A stretch of 64,000 nucleotides of DNA from Telluribacter roseus (GTDB taxonomy: Bacteria; Bacteroidota; Bacteroidia; Cytophagales; Spirosomataceae), in assembly GCF_017355915.2 (NCBI RefSeq), contig NZ_JAFEUV020000001.1:186001-250000 (forward strand), given 5' to 3'. The translations under genes were made by a program, and so were the position numbers. Shown here in pieces: positions 1 to 9,196 of the stretch. How positions within the stretch are numbered: the stretch's first letter is position 1; each line of letters opens with the position of its first letter. Below the pieces are notes generated by a model. It saw only the letters and a program-made list of their open reading frames with translations, had not been told where the DNA came from and did not search any database.

Positions 1-157
1 GCGCCTCAACTCAAGGAAGGTGGATGTATGGTACAGCCGGAGGTTCCAGAAAGTTAATGTACTCCAGCTGACGGCCACGTGGTTTAATGAAGATCTGTCC
101 AGAGGCTCCCGGGGCTCGCAGCTTAGCGCCGGCTTTACCTACCAGCGCCGATTCTAA
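1..157 (+). CDS. C-terminal end of an outer-membrane beta-barrel protein (partial)
   Basis: An open frame enters from the left edge (codons in phase with base 2) and stops with TAA at 155-157, giving about 51 residues. The visible part alternates polar and hydrophobic residues as barrel strands do. It ends in Gly-Phe-Thr-Tyr-Gln-Arg-Arg-Phe, and a terminal aromatic residue is the usual outer-membrane insertion signal for barrel proteins. The stop lies 11 nt before the next ATG, so the two genes are probably cotranscribed. The YaiO family of barrels found beside exopolysaccharide genes would fit the neighbourhood, but too little is visible to assign a family. Confidence 0.6.
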   Translation, partial: RLNSRKVDVWYSRRFQKVNVLQLTATWFNEDLSRGSRGSQLSAGFTYQRRF

Positions 158-168
158 TCAGTAGCTTC

Positions 169-1341
169 ATGATGAAAATCTCTCCCGTCAGACTCCTCTT
201 TTACTTTCTGTTCACTATTCCCTTCTGGTTGTGGCTGGCGTGGTTCCTGACTCCCAAGCGTAAGCTGGTAGCTGCCATCGTGGACAAGACAGTACTTACG
301 CCCGATGCCCCCAAGCATAGCTCCCTGACCTGGATGCTGAGGCACAACCGCTTCACCAAAACCCGCACCCGCCTCTACGACCTCAACGACTATTTCGGTT
401 TCTTTCCGGAAGATAACCAGCTTTATAAAGTAAAAGGTCTGGAGCGCTTCACCAACGATCAGCTGGAGCAGCTCAGCCGCGATTGTGACCTCGCCTACTA
501 TACCGATACCTACGGCGTATATAAGCAGGAATGGTTTCCCACTGATAGTGGAGCCGGACGGGCGGGTATGATCTATGGGGGGATGAGTGAGCAGGATATC
601 TTTTTTCTGAAGAGCATGAAGAAGAACAAAAAGCTGATCCTGCTGGAGTTCAACGCCATCAACTCACCTACCAGTACCACCATCCGGGGGCGCTTTGAGC
701 GGGAGTTTGGGATGCGCTGGACGGGCTGGATCGGCCGGTACTTCAGTTCCCTTGATTCCACCAATCCCGAAATACCCCGCTGGCTGATCAGCGACCACAA
801 GCGCCGACACGGACACTGGAACTACAGGCGCTCAGGCATCGCCTTCGTCAAAGATACGAAGGAAGTGGTGGTGCTTGAGAACGAAACGCATCTCGACGAG
901 GAGGTGCCGCACCTGGTACCGACACAGCAGGGGCGTGATCAGTTTGGACTGCCAGGCAGGGCCAGGTACGCGTACTGGTTTGATGTATTACTCTTTGATC
1001 CCCGCATCAACCAGGCCATCGCCCACTATGAGATCGGAGCCAATGCCCGGGGCAAAAGTCTGTTGACCCGCCACGGCCTTTCGACCCGCTTCCCGGCGGT
1101 ACTGATGCATAAAGCTCCCGATTATCAGTTCTACTACTTTGCCGGTGATTACAGCGACAACCCCGTAAAGCTCCAGTCAGCCTACTTTAAGTGGATTGAG
1201 CGGGTAGTGCCGCTGTTTATGCATAGTGCCACCCTGGCCGACCGCAACGAGTTTTTCTGGAAAGTGTACCAGCCCATGATGGCGCGTATCCTGGACGAGT
1301 ACTACCAGGGCGTGGTCGCAGGTACAGTCCCTAAAGATTAA
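169..1341 (+). CDS. Unknown protein with one N-terminal membrane anchor
   Basis: This 390-residue protein belongs to no family I recognise. A single hydrophobic segment at about residues 8-30 precedes a short basic patch, which suggests an inner-membrane anchor with a large periplasmic part. The remainder has an alpha/beta look, including a strand-like Leu-Ile-Leu-Leu-Glu-Phe-Asn near residue 160 that resembles the core of glutamine-amidotransferase-like folds; this is only an impression. Two ATGs in a row (169 and 172) can serve as start. It follows a barrel gene by 11 nt and converges on an LTA-synthase-like gene with an 11-bp overlap of the 3' ends. The company suggests a role in exported polysaccharide, but no function can be claimed. 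Confidence 0.75.
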   Translation: MMKISPVRLLFYFLFTIPFWLWLAWFLTPKRKLVAAIVDKTVLTPDAPKHSSLTWMLRHNRFTKTRTRLYDLNDYFGFFPEDNQLYKVKGLERFTNDQLEQLSRDCDLAYYTDTYGVYKQEWFPTDSGAGRAGMIYGGMSEQDIFFLKSMKKNKKLILLEFNAINSPTSTTIRGRFEREFGMRWTGWIGRYFSSLDSTNPEIPRWLISDHKRRHGHWNYRRSGIAFVKDTKEVVVLENETHLDEEVPHLVPTQQGRDQFGLPGRARYAYWFDVLLFDPRINQAIAHYEIGANARGKSLLTRHGLSTRFPAVLMHKAPDYQFYYFAGDYSDNPVKLQSAYFKWIERVVPLFMHSATLADRNEFFWKVYQPMMARILDEYYQGVVAGTVPKD

Positions 1342-3373
1342 ACTTCACCAGTGCCGAATCAGGTACCAGCCGGCTACCATTCAGGATGCGGCTGTTCTTT
1401 TGCTTGAACAGCTCAAAGGTACTTTGCAGACTGCTTCTTTTGGACTGATCATCAATCAGACTAAGATCCATATTGGCCGATATGTCATACAGTTCGTTCC
1501 GGCTCAGCATGTAGTTGCCCATGATGTAGTCGACCATTTCGGCCTTGGTTACCATGAAGGGGTACGAATGGACATTGCGGAACTGCCGTACCGTATCAAT
1601 ACCCGTACCCAGCCAACTGGTAACGGCGGGGCGGCTCACAGCATAGTTATTGGACAGAAAGGCGACCAGCGATGGGGTAATGTCAAAATGGGTGGAGATG
1701 GACCGGAAATAGGCCGTGCGACTGAGTAGTGGTGAGTAGATAATGAGAGGCACGTGGTACCGGTCTATCTTGGTAGTCATCGGGATCTCGGGCATGCGGT
1801 GGTCACCCGTGATGAGGAAGATGGTGTTCTGGAAGTCGGTCCGCTGGCTGTACTTCCGGAAGAAGTCGCGCAGCGCCCCATCCGTAAACAGGATCGTCGA
1901 CAGCATCTGCTTGTAGGGGCGGGTCTTTTCTTTCTGCTCTTCCGAGAAAGCCAGCTCCGTCATTCTTTGTTCTACCTTCGACATATATACCTCCTGATTA
2001 TTGATCAGAAAGGGGCTGTGCATGGAGACCGTCAGGATGATGTTCAGCTTAGGGGTGCCGATAGCCTGGGAGTTTGTCCGGAAAAAATGGTTGAAAAGTT
2101 CCCGGTCGTCGTAGCCCCAGGTAAAGCCATTGCTCGATGGCATCTTGGGAATCCCGCTGCCAAAGGATGACTCGTCGTAAATCTCCCCGATGCCTGCCTT
2201 GCGCAGGAATACATTCATATTGTCAAAGCTGCTATTACCACCGTAGTAAAATGAACTACTGTAGCCATTTTTCTTCAGGACATTCATCAGGCTGAAATGG
2301 GCGGGTATCTTATCCGCCAGGTCATTGAAGCCCGATTTGGCAAAAGGGGCAGATCCCAGTATGGAAGGAAGTACCGCAAACGTACGTCCACCCTCACTCA
2401 GGAAGTTGGCCCAGACCAGACTCTTGCTGGACAGCGAGTCCAGAAAAGGCGTGAAACTTCCCAGGTAGGGATCTTCACCAGTAAATGCTCTGCCCAGCCC
2501 CTCCACCACAATGATGACAATATTAGGCTTACTGGCTGATTTTTTGAAGTAAGGCCCTAGTACATCGGGAGTTTCCTCACGATGCAGAAAAGGAAACTCC
2601 TGGGCTCCGATGTAGTTTACCGTTACAAGCTTACTCTCGCCGGAGCTCAATGTTTCGCCCACGCCCAGGTACATATCTGAGTAGATATCCACCCCCTCGT
2701 CTTTGCTGTCGTCCAAGAAGTAGGTGTAGGAGGCATTCGTAAAGTATAGCGATTTGTTATAGCTCAGATAGTTGAGGTACTCGTTGCCAAACTGTGGCGC
2801 TTCGACCATTTTTTCAGCCTCTGACCAGATAAAAGCAACCGACAGCAGGGGCAATGCCAGCGCGACCCAACGGTGTGTAGGTATACGTGGAGATACATAG
2901 TAGAAAAGAGCCCAGACCAGACCTATAAAAACCAGAAACCCTAGGACACCAAGCAGAGACACGGCACCAGCAGCTCCGGCTGTTTGTATAATATCATTGA
3001 GGGAGTAAATGAACAGGTCAGAGCCCAGGAGCGCGAGGGACGTCAGAAAGTACTTCATCAGGCTCAGCTGCATGGCTACCAGTAGCAACACAATGCCTGC
3101 AAAGACAGAACGGGCAACGCGGAGGGAAAGAAAGGTGAAAGCGCTGTGGGCAATAAAGAGGAAAAGGGTACTCTTCAGAAAGTAAAACAGGTCGTTCAGC
3201 ACGGCCCGCCCTACCACCGGCCACAACGGATCCGCCAGTCCATACTCATACGCACTGTACCCCAGTTCGACAAAAGTCATCAGCAATATGACTATGGCCC
3301 AGGTGGTGGCTAGTTTTCCAAATTGTACTAATGAATCAGGGGCAAATGGAGGAGGTAACTTTACAATAGTCAT
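1331..3373 (-). CDS. LTA synthase family sulfatase / phosphoglycerol transferase
   Basis: A 680-residue membrane enzyme of the alkaline-phosphatase superfamily. About five hydrophobic segments fill the first 190 residues, followed by an extracytoplasmic catalytic domain. That domain shows the metal-binding VVEGLGR motif, the candidate nucleophile Thr in GGRTFAVLPS, and Thr-Gly-Asp-His near residue 550, the usual second metal site. Relatives transfer phosphoglycerol or related groups to polymers or lipids in the periplasm. Bacteroidota do not make lipoteichoic acid, so the acceptor here is unknown. I chose the ATG at 3373; a TTG at 3385 is the alternative. A perfect TATATTTG -7 box lies on this strand at 3437-3444, but no good -33 box precedes it. 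The 3' end overlaps the convergent gene. Confidence 0.85.
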   Translation of the reverse strand: MTIVKLPPPFAPDSLVQFGKLATTWAIVILLMTFVELGYSAYEYGLADPLWPVVGRAVLNDLFYFLKSTLFLFIAHSAFTFLSLRVARSVFAGIVLLLVAMQLSLMKYFLTSLALLGSDLFIYSLNDIIQTAGAAGAVSLLGVLGFLVFIGLVWALFYYVSPRIPTHRWVALALPLLSVAFIWSEAEKMVEAPQFGNEYLNYLSYNKSLYFTNASYTYFLDDSKDEGVDIYSDMYLGVGETLSSGESKLVTVNYIGAQEFPFLHREETPDVLGPYFKKSASKPNIVIIVVEGLGRAFTGEDPYLGSFTPFLDSLSSKSLVWANFLSEGGRTFAVLPSILGSAPFAKSGFNDLADKIPAHFSLMNVLKKNGYSSSFYYGGNSSFDNMNVFLRKAGIGEIYDESSFGSGIPKMPSSNGFTWGYDDRELFNHFFRTNSQAIGTPKLNIILTVSMHSPFLINNQEVYMSKVEQRMTELAFSEEQKEKTRPYKQMLSTILFTDGALRDFFRKYSQRTDFQNTIFLITGDHRMPEIPMTTKIDRYHVPLIIYSPLLSRTAYFRSISTHFDITPSLVAFLSNNYAVSRPAVTSWLGTGIDTVRQFRNVHSYPFMVTKAEMVDYIMGNYMLSRNELYDISANMDLSLIDDQSKRSSLQSTFELFKQKNSRILNGSRLVPDSALVKFNL

Positions 3374-3479
3374 GAAAGCGTACAAATCTGATGCGTAACG
3401 TAAAACTGCGTGGACTCAACCCGCGGTGGGTAAGGTCAAATATACAAAACAGGTTCTGTTTGGCCGCAGAAAACGCAAA

Positions 3480-3523
3480 ATCAGCCATTACCCCGTAAAT
3501 AGTACTACAGGGGAATGGCTGAT
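3480..3523 (-). terminator. Rho-independent terminator of the response regulator gene
   Basis: Reading leftward, 3523-3510 pairs with 3494-3480 over 14 bp with one bulged base. The stem is followed by a T-rich stretch on the minus strand. It lies about 75 nt past the response-regulator stop, with no other gene between. Confidence 0.7.
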
Positions 3524-3597
3524 GCAGTAATAGTAGTAAGTAGAATGACCAGCCGAGCAGGAGCCTTACGGTCTACGTCTTGTAAAGTCAATTCTAT

Positions 3598-3972
3598 TCA
3601 GTAGGACCTTAGCTGAGGAATGAGCAGTTTCTTGATGCGCATGCACAGCTCATTCGGGCTAAATGGCTTTGTGATAAAATCATCAGCGCCTAGTTCAAAG
3701 GCTTCAAGGATTGTTTTTTCGGACCCGACGCGACTCAGTACAATGATCGGAATCCTGGAAAGAAATTTACTCCGGACTACACTGACAATCTCCAGGCCGC
3801 TGAAGAACGGAATCATAATGTCTGTAATGATCATATCGGGCATGGAGCGGCTGATCCTGTCCATGGCTTCTTTTCCGTCCCTGGCTGTAATAATGGTGTA
3901 CCCTTCTTTTTTTAAGCGAAATTCAATTGCTTTCAGCAGCAGTTCATTGTCTTCAACTACTAAAATTTCCAT
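3598..3972 (-). CDS. Single-domain response regulator (receiver only)
   Basis: A 124-residue CheY-like receiver with no output domain. The acidic pocket (Glu7, Asp8), phosphoacceptor Asp51 in ITDIMIP, Ser80 in place of the common Thr, and Lys102 in FITKPFSP are all present, so it should be phosphorylatable. Such stand-alone receivers act by protein contact or as phosphorelay shuttles. No histidine kinase is visible in the window. Its own terminator at 3480-3523 separates it from the LTA-synthase-like gene downstream, so the two are probably separate transcripts although on the same strand. Similar receivers often sit beside envelope or exopolysaccharide genes; the link here is inference. Confidence 0.9.
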   Translation of the reverse strand: MEILVVEDNELLLKAIEFRLKKEGYTIITARDGKEAMDRISRSMPDMIITDIMIPFFSGLEIVSVVRSKFLSRIPIIVLSRVGSEKTILEAFELGADDFITKPFSPNELCMRIKKLLIPQLRSY

Positions 3973-4275
3973 GTGTGTATAGTCTTTAAATAGTGTGTAT
4001 AGATAGTACTACACTGTTGCCACTAGGTGTGGAGTAGGTAGTACTACTTTAAAGTGAGTAAAAATACGTGTAAATATTTAAACGATTCTACGTAGTTACT
4101 ACAAAAAGTGCTCAAAATTAACATTTTAATTATTGAACGGTCATAAACTATTAATCTTGAGTGATGCGAAGACACATTGCCAGCGTGTAAGATGGCTGTG
4201 GCTACAGGTGGTAGTATCAAAAAAATAGTACCAGTAAGCGGGAGCGCGTGTACGATTAATTTTTTAGGAGCAGTG

Positions 4276-4306
4276 TTGAAATGCCAGGTACGAGCCAGTA
4301 CCTTTG
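4276..4306 (+). promoter_or_regulatory. Bacteroidota-type promoter of the DUF423 gene
   Basis: TTG at 4276-4278 (-33 box) and TACCTTTG at 4299-4306 (-7 box) are exactly 20 nt apart, matching the Bacteroidota primary-sigma consensus. Transcription would start near 4311, leaving a leader of about 25 nt before the ATG at 4337. The rest of the gap 3973-4275 is AT-rich and shows no gene. Confidence 0.75.
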
Positions 4307-4336
4307 GCTGTACTATTAACTACTATTCGCAGAACC

Positions 4337-4717
4337 ATGAAACTGATGATACAGGTTGGGGCTATACTGGGAGCACTGGCCGTGACTTTGGGTGCCTTTG
4401 GGGCACACGCTCTCCGCGCCACACTGGAAGCCTCTGGACGGGCCGATACTTTTGAAACCGCCGTAAAGTACCAGTTTTACCACGCCATCATGCTCGTAGT
4501 CGTAGGATTGCTGATGCAGCGGGCGGGGGTAGATGCCACCCGCTGGCTGGGATGGTCGGGTTATGCTTTTATAGGAGGGGTACTTATCTTCTCCGGCTCT
4601 CTCTACACCATCTGCTTTACCGGTATCACGAAGTTTGGAGCGGTGGCGCCTATTGGCGGTCTGTTGCTCATTGCGGGGTGGGTACTGCTGCTTTTGGCGG
4701 CAGGCAAGCTCAGCTAG
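4337..4717 (+). CDS. DUF423 (YgdD-like) small integral membrane protein
   Basis: A 126-residue protein made of four hydrophobic segments. It carries the family's opening pattern of Gly-Ala-x-x-Gly-Ala-x-x-Val then Gly-Ala-Phe-Gly-Ala-His-Ala-Leu, followed by a Tyr-x-x-Tyr-His-Ala stretch. The family is widespread in inner membranes and its function is unknown. The upstream in-frame TTG at 4304 lies inside the -7 box, so the ATG at 4337 is the better start. The stop overlaps the stop of the convergent kinase-like gene by 4 bp, with no terminator between them. Confidence 0.85.
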   Translation: MKLMIQVGAILGALAVTLGAFGAHALRATLEASGRADTFETAVKYQFYHAIMLVVVGLLMQRAGVDATRWLGWSGYAFIGGVLIFSGSLYTICFTGITKFGAVAPIGGLLLIAGWVLLLLAAGKLS

Positions 4718-5736
4718 TGGTGCGAGATTAGTTCGAGGCTCGTCCGAACCAGTTGGCCCATGGTACGGCATTCCAGAAACACCTGGTGCTGGTAGTGCCG
4801 TGCCAGCTCCTGCCGTAGCTGGGCTATGTACTCGGGGCTGGAGAGCCTGTCTTCGGACATGACATCCAGGATATCATTGGCCCTGGATTTTTCGATGCGC
4901 ATTCGGGTCGCTATCTGCGTACGCTCCTCGATCTGGTACTGCCGTACACTCTCAGGAGTCATGTACTTCATGCCTAGTTCAATGATGGGGTTGTTCTGCC
5001 GGAAGTACTGCGGCATGTACACCGACTTCTTTCCCTCGTAAGATTGCTGATCAAAGTCAATGGCCCGCAGGCGGTAGTAGATCTCTTCAAAATCGGGGGT
5101 AATATCTACTATGAAGTTGCTGGAGTGCATATCGCCCAGCAGCCGTATAAAGCACCTTTCATTAAACTTCACAAACTCCTTACACAGCCGGATGGGGTTC
5201 AGGCTGGGGTCCTGCAGGTGCGTCTTCATGAATATATCCCCCGGCATACCCACGATATGCTCCTCTACCAGGGAGTTGCCGCTGGTCAGGTAGCTCACCT
5301 GGTTGGGCGAGAGGACATCTTCCAGCTCCAGCCCGTATACCCGGGAGGCATCAGCATGCTTGATATAGAAGTAGTCGAAGTTGTCGTTGATCTGGTTGAC
5401 GATCCGGATCCGGAACGGACGCGTATTGCCGTAGGTGCACAGGTCTACGCGGTCGACGGAGAGGTGGCTCAGGATGGACAGATCACCGTCAACTTTAAGA
5501 TGGGCGTAGATGGTCTTGAGGGCATAAAAAATGTCCTGCGTATCGCCCGGCTCGTAAAACACCGACAGCCAGAGCGTATCGTGTCCCTTGGGATCGTACA
5601 GGGAGATCGCGTTCGAAAACCGGTGCAGATCCGTGTAGTGGATACTGAGGGGTACCTCCCGCTGGTACTTGGTGAGGTACTCCCGCAATTGGGGGCTGAT
5701 CGGATACGGTATCTTCTTCTTGCTGATCAGCGCCAT
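4714..5736 (-). CDS. Unknown protein with kinase-like (APH/protein-kinase fold) motifs
   Basis: A 340-residue soluble protein not assigned to a named family here. It carries LLGDMHSSN (Asp202, His204, Asn207) and then AIDFDQ (Asp227, Asp229). The spacing resembles the catalytic loop and metal-binding Asp of aminoglycoside-phosphotransferase-like kinases. Upstream, a Tyr-Ile-Lys-His and an acidic Leu-Glu-Leu-Glu-Asp could be the beta3 lysine and the helix-C glutamate. The ATG lies only 3 nt from the rodA stop, so it should be cotranslated with rodA as the last gene of the cell-elongation operon. A phosphotransfer role in envelope growth control is a hypothesis; a pseudokinase is equally possible. 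Confidence 0.75.
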   Translation of the reverse strand: MALISKKKIPYPISPQLREYLTKYQREVPLSIHYTDLHRFSNAISLYDPKGHDTLWLSVFYEPGDTQDIFYALKTIYAHLKVDGDLSILSHLSVDRVDLCTYGNTRPFRIRIVNQINDNFDYFYIKHADASRVYGLELEDVLSPNQVSYLTSGNSLVEEHIVGMPGDIFMKTHLQDPSLNPIRLCKEFVKFNERCFIRLLGDMHSSNFIVDITPDFEEIYYRLRAIDFDQQSYEGKKSVYMPQYFRQNNPIIELGMKYMTPESVRQYQIEERTQIATRMRIEKSRANDILDVMSEDRLSSPEYIAQLRQELARHYQHQVFLECRTMGQLVRTSLELISHH

Positions 5737-5739
5737 AGC

Positions 5740-7023
5740 TTAGGTACGCGATAGGGTGTAAGGGCGCTGTGAGTCGATTTTAAGGAAAATAAACAGTAGG
5801 ATTGAAAACGACCACAACGACGAACCTCCGTAGCTGAAAAAAGGCAAGGGAATACCAATAACCGGCATGAGGCCGATGGTCATACCGATGTTGATCATGA
5901 AGTGAAAAAACATGATGCCCGCCACGCAGTAGCCGTACACCCGGGCAAAGCGCGTTCGCTGTCGCTCGGCCAGGATCACCAGCCGGGCTATAAGGCCCAT
6001 AAACAGAACCACCACAATGGCTGCCCCAATAAAGCCGTGCTCTTCACCCACGGTACAGAAGATAAAGTCGGTACTCTGCTCGGGCACGAAGTCAAACTTG
6101 GTCTGGGTACCTTCCAGGAATCCTTTGCCTATGAGCCGTCCGGAGCCGATTGCAATCTTGGACTGAATCACGTTCCATCCGGCACCCCGCGGATCCGAAT
6201 CCGGATCAACCAGTACCATAATGCGGCTGCGCTGGTGCTTCTGGAGGACGTTGTTGATGAAAAAGTCCACCCCGACGACTACGCCTATCATAATAAATGC
6301 CACCACCAGCGTCGCTAGTAAGCCCCCCTGCCTACGGGTAGCTTTGGGCATAAACCATATGATCAGACCGGCTATAATAACTATCCCGGCTACAATAAAC
6401 CAGTTGGACACCAGCAGGGTCATGACCACCAGTACGGCCATGATGATACCCACGGCGGGGATAATACCAGGCAGCCCTTCGCGATACAGCATAATGGCAA
6501 AAGCCGCGAATACCAGCATAGACCCCGTCTCATTCGAAAGCAGGATCAGGAGCGAAGGGGCCCCAATAAAACCTGCTATGGGCAGGTACTCCTTCCACGA
6601 CCGGGTGAGGCTCACCGTAGGGTCACTGAGGTACTTGGCTAGTGCCAGGCTGGTACCCAGTTTGGCAAACTCAGCGGGCTGGATAGAGAAGGCACCTATC
6701 TTGATCCAGGAGTGCGAACCATTGATATCTGCTCCGATAAAAAGTACGGCTATTAGCAACAGAATCACAAATCCGTAGATGATGTACGCGAAGGTATCGT
6801 AAAACTTATGGTCAATGACCAGAATGGCAATAATGAGGAGTACGGTAGTACCAATCCACATGAGCTGCTTTCCGGCATTGTGGGCCATATCAAAAATACT
6901 GGTAGGTACCTCCGGACTGTATACGGCTGCGTAAATATTGAACCACCCCATCATTACACACAGGATGTAAATAAGTACGGCGATCCAGTCAAGATTCTGG
7001 GTTAATGTTTGGTTGCGAGCCAT
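5740..7023 (-). CDS. rodA: RodA, SEDS peptidoglycan glycosyltransferase
   Basis: A 427-residue polytopic inner-membrane protein of the SEDS family (FtsW/RodA/SpoVE) with about ten hydrophobic segments. RodA polymerises lipid II into glycan strands during side-wall growth, working with the class B PBP2 encoded just upstream. The conserved stretch around SWIKIGAFSIQPAEFAKLG, the later GSGRLIGKGFLEGTQTKFDF and the C-terminal GIPLPFFSYGGSS are all intact. It follows mrdA by 79 nt on the same strand, and its stop abuts the start of the kinase-like gene. The usual mreBCD genes are not next to it in this window. Confidence 0.95.
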   Translation of the reverse strand: MARNQTLTQNLDWIAVLIYILCVMMGWFNIYAAVYSPEVPTSIFDMAHNAGKQLMWIGTTVLLIIAILVIDHKFYDTFAYIIYGFVILLLIAVLFIGADINGSHSWIKIGAFSIQPAEFAKLGTSLALAKYLSDPTVSLTRSWKEYLPIAGFIGAPSLLILLSNETGSMLVFAAFAIMLYREGLPGIIPAVGIIMAVLVVMTLLVSNWFIVAGIVIIAGLIIWFMPKATRRQGGLLATLVVAFIMIGVVVGVDFFINNVLQKHQRSRIMVLVDPDSDPRGAGWNVIQSKIAIGSGRLIGKGFLEGTQTKFDFVPEQSTDFIFCTVGEEHGFIGAAIVVVLFMGLIARLVILAERQRTRFARVYGYCVAGIMFFHFMINIGMTIGLMPVIGIPLPFFSYGGSSLWSFSILLFIFLKIDSQRPYTLSRT

Positions 7024-7102
7024 TTTCTGAAAGTGGCAGTTTGGGAGGGTAAGTGGATATAAAAACTATAAACGTGATCAATACCTTTCGCTACGGAAAG
7101 TC

Positions 7103-9055
7103 CTAGTTTCCGGATGATGCTACGGCCACACCGGGCTTATCTGCTCCGTTCTTCTTAGTGGTAGCGATAGGAGCCGTCACCGGTGGTTTCTTTTTAACAG
7201 TATCCTTCTTGGCAGGCTCTGCTTTGGGGCCACTGCCAGGCAGTACCACGTTAGGCATGTAGTCGCGGGTCAGTACGTAGTTCTCCAGTACTTTATTCTT
7301 GGTCTTACGCTTGATGTACCGTTCAATGATCAGGTTGGCAATAGGAGCGGCAGCCACCCCACCAAATCCTGCGTTTTCAACAAACACCGCGATAGCGATC
7401 TTAGGATTGTAAGCCGGTGCAAACGCAATGAAAATAGAGTGGTCTTTTCCCTTCTTGTTTTGCGAAGTACCCGTTTTACCGGCGATCTGGATGCTGTCAA
7501 TACGCGCGAGGCCCATTACAGTACCCCCTTCAACGGCACCGATCATACCGGGTATAATGGTCTCGAAGTGCTTCGGATCTATACCTGTCTCGTGTCGTAC
7601 CGTATATTCAGGAAGCGGGCTGTTTTTCTGACCTATACCACTTACTACGTGAGGGGTATAGTAGTAGCCGCGGTTGGCAATAATGGCAGCCACGTTGGCC
7701 ATCTTGAGGGGCGTAATCAGGATCTCCCCTTCGCCGATACTGAGTGAGTAGATATTGGAAAACTTCCAACGGCTTTCACCGTATATTTTGTCGTAGTACT
7801 TCTGGTCGGGTAGGTTACCCTTGTATTCGCTCGGAAGGTCTATTCCCAGGCGCTCTCCGATTCCGAATTTACTTACGTGATTGTTCCAGTCGGTAACCCC
7901 TTTGGCTGAGGCGGTAAAGGTATTGGTAATTTCGTTGTTATAGATAAGCCGCTTGAATACGTGGTAGAAGTAGGGGTTACACGAGTACCGCACGCCCATA
8001 GCCACGTTGGAGGTAGCGGGGTGGCCGTGGCATTTGACCGGCGAGCCGGCGTGGCTAAATCCACTATTGGGGGTGATTACTCCTTCCTGTAAGGCAACCA
8101 GTGCCTGAATCAGCTTGAACGTAGAACCCGGACGGTAGCTGGCCATAACGGGCCGGTTAAAGAGGGGCTTGTAAGGGTTCTTGGCCAGCACCGAATAGTT
8201 CTTGGAGAAGTGCCGCGTTGCCAGGATGTTGGGGTCATAGGTAGGAGCCGACACCATGGTAATGATCTGCCCCGTCTTGGGCTCAATAGCTACTACGCTA
8301 CCCACCTTATTTTTCATAAGGCTATCCGCGTACTGCTGCACCATCAGGTCTATACCCGTATACAGGTTTTGACCGGCTATGGCCATGGTATCCAGCTCGC
8401 CATCTTTCCAGGAGCCTTTGGCAACGCCATTTACGTTCTGCATCACAAATCGGATACCGCGTTTCCCTCGGAGTTGCTCTTCGTAGAATTTCTCAACGCC
8501 ACTCTGCCCAATGTAGTCGCCCTGACGGTAGTACTCGCCTTCCTGTTTTTCGATTTGTCCTTTGGTGATCTCACTTACGTAGCCCATGGTATTGGCCAGT
8601 ACGGGAGCGGTGTAGGTACGGAGGGAGCTCTTGGCAAACTCAAAGCCCGGGTAGTCTACCATGATGTCCTGGATACGGGCAAAGTCCTCCTTCGAGAGCT
8701 GTCGCAGGAAGAGCGACGGCTTCACACGTGAGTAGGTACGGGCGGCTGTCATGAGGCTGTCAAACTCACGCCGTTCGATGCCGAGCAGGTTACAGAACGT
8801 AAGCGTATCCTGTACTTTGGCCTTGTAAGGCGTTACCATCAGGTCGTAAACCGGCGTATTGTACACGATGAGGTTGCCGTAGCGGTCGTAGATCTGGCCC
8901 CGGAACGGAATCTCTACTACTCTCTTGATCGAGTTACTGGAGGCCTCAATCGTATAACTTTCATCAAGCACCTGCAGGTAGAATAGCCTGGACAAGTAGG
9001 CAAACCCTACAAATATGAAAAAACCAATAATGATAAAGCGACGATTCTCAAGCAT
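7103..9055 (-). CDS. mrdA: Penicillin-binding protein 2, elongation-specific transpeptidase
   Basis: A 650-residue class B PBP that crosslinks peptidoglycan in the elongasome with RodA. One transmembrane anchor (about residues 7-27) is followed by a dimerisation/pedestal domain and the transpeptidase domain. The three active-site motifs are present: Ser311-Thr-Phe-Lys, Ser358-Cys-Asn and Lys527-Thr-Gly-Thr. A Lys/Pro/Ala-rich tail of about 50 residues follows the catalytic domain and is probably disordered. I chose the ATG at 9055; a TTG three codons upstream is possible. It is the first gene of the leftward set mrdA-rodA-kinase-like. I could not find a convincing promoter in the AT-rich gap 9056-9196. 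Confidence 0.95.
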   Translation of the reverse strand: MLENRRFIIIGFFIFVGFAYLSRLFYLQVLDESYTIEASSNSIKRVVEIPFRGQIYDRYGNLIVYNTPVYDLMVTPYKAKVQDTLTFCNLLGIERREFDSLMTAARTYSRVKPSLFLRQLSKEDFARIQDIMVDYPGFEFAKSSLRTYTAPVLANTMGYVSEITKGQIEKQEGEYYRQGDYIGQSGVEKFYEEQLRGKRGIRFVMQNVNGVAKGSWKDGELDTMAIAGQNLYTGIDLMVQQYADSLMKNKVGSVVAIEPKTGQIITMVSAPTYDPNILATRHFSKNYSVLAKNPYKPLFNRPVMASYRPGSTFKLIQALVALQEGVITPNSGFSHAGSPVKCHGHPATSNVAMGVRYSCNPYFYHVFKRLIYNNEITNTFTASAKGVTDWNNHVSKFGIGERLGIDLPSEYKGNLPDQKYYDKIYGESRWKFSNIYSLSIGEGEILITPLKMANVAAIIANRGYYYTPHVVSGIGQKNSPLPEYTVRHETGIDPKHFETIIPGMIGAVEGGTVMGLARIDSIQIAGKTGTSQNKKGKDHSIFIAFAPAYNPKIAIAVFVENAGFGGVAAAPIANLIIERYIKRKTKNKVLENYVLTRDYMPNVVLPGSGPKAEPAKKDTVKKKPPVTAPIATTKKNGADKPGVAVASSGN

Positions 9056-9196
9056 TCCAATCAACTCAATTTTCAGTTCTCACCAAGAAGGCCACGAAGT
9101 TCGTGATATTGAAACATTTATCAAAAGGTAATAAATAATTTAGTTTTTTACTCATAAATATCATAGAAATAGAGAGTTAGGTGCAATTTGTGTAGG

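Noticed and set aside
4177-4455. Plus-strand frame of 92 codons overlapping the DUF423 start
   Set aside because: It runs through the DUF423 promoter and into the gene in another frame, with no protein-like features.
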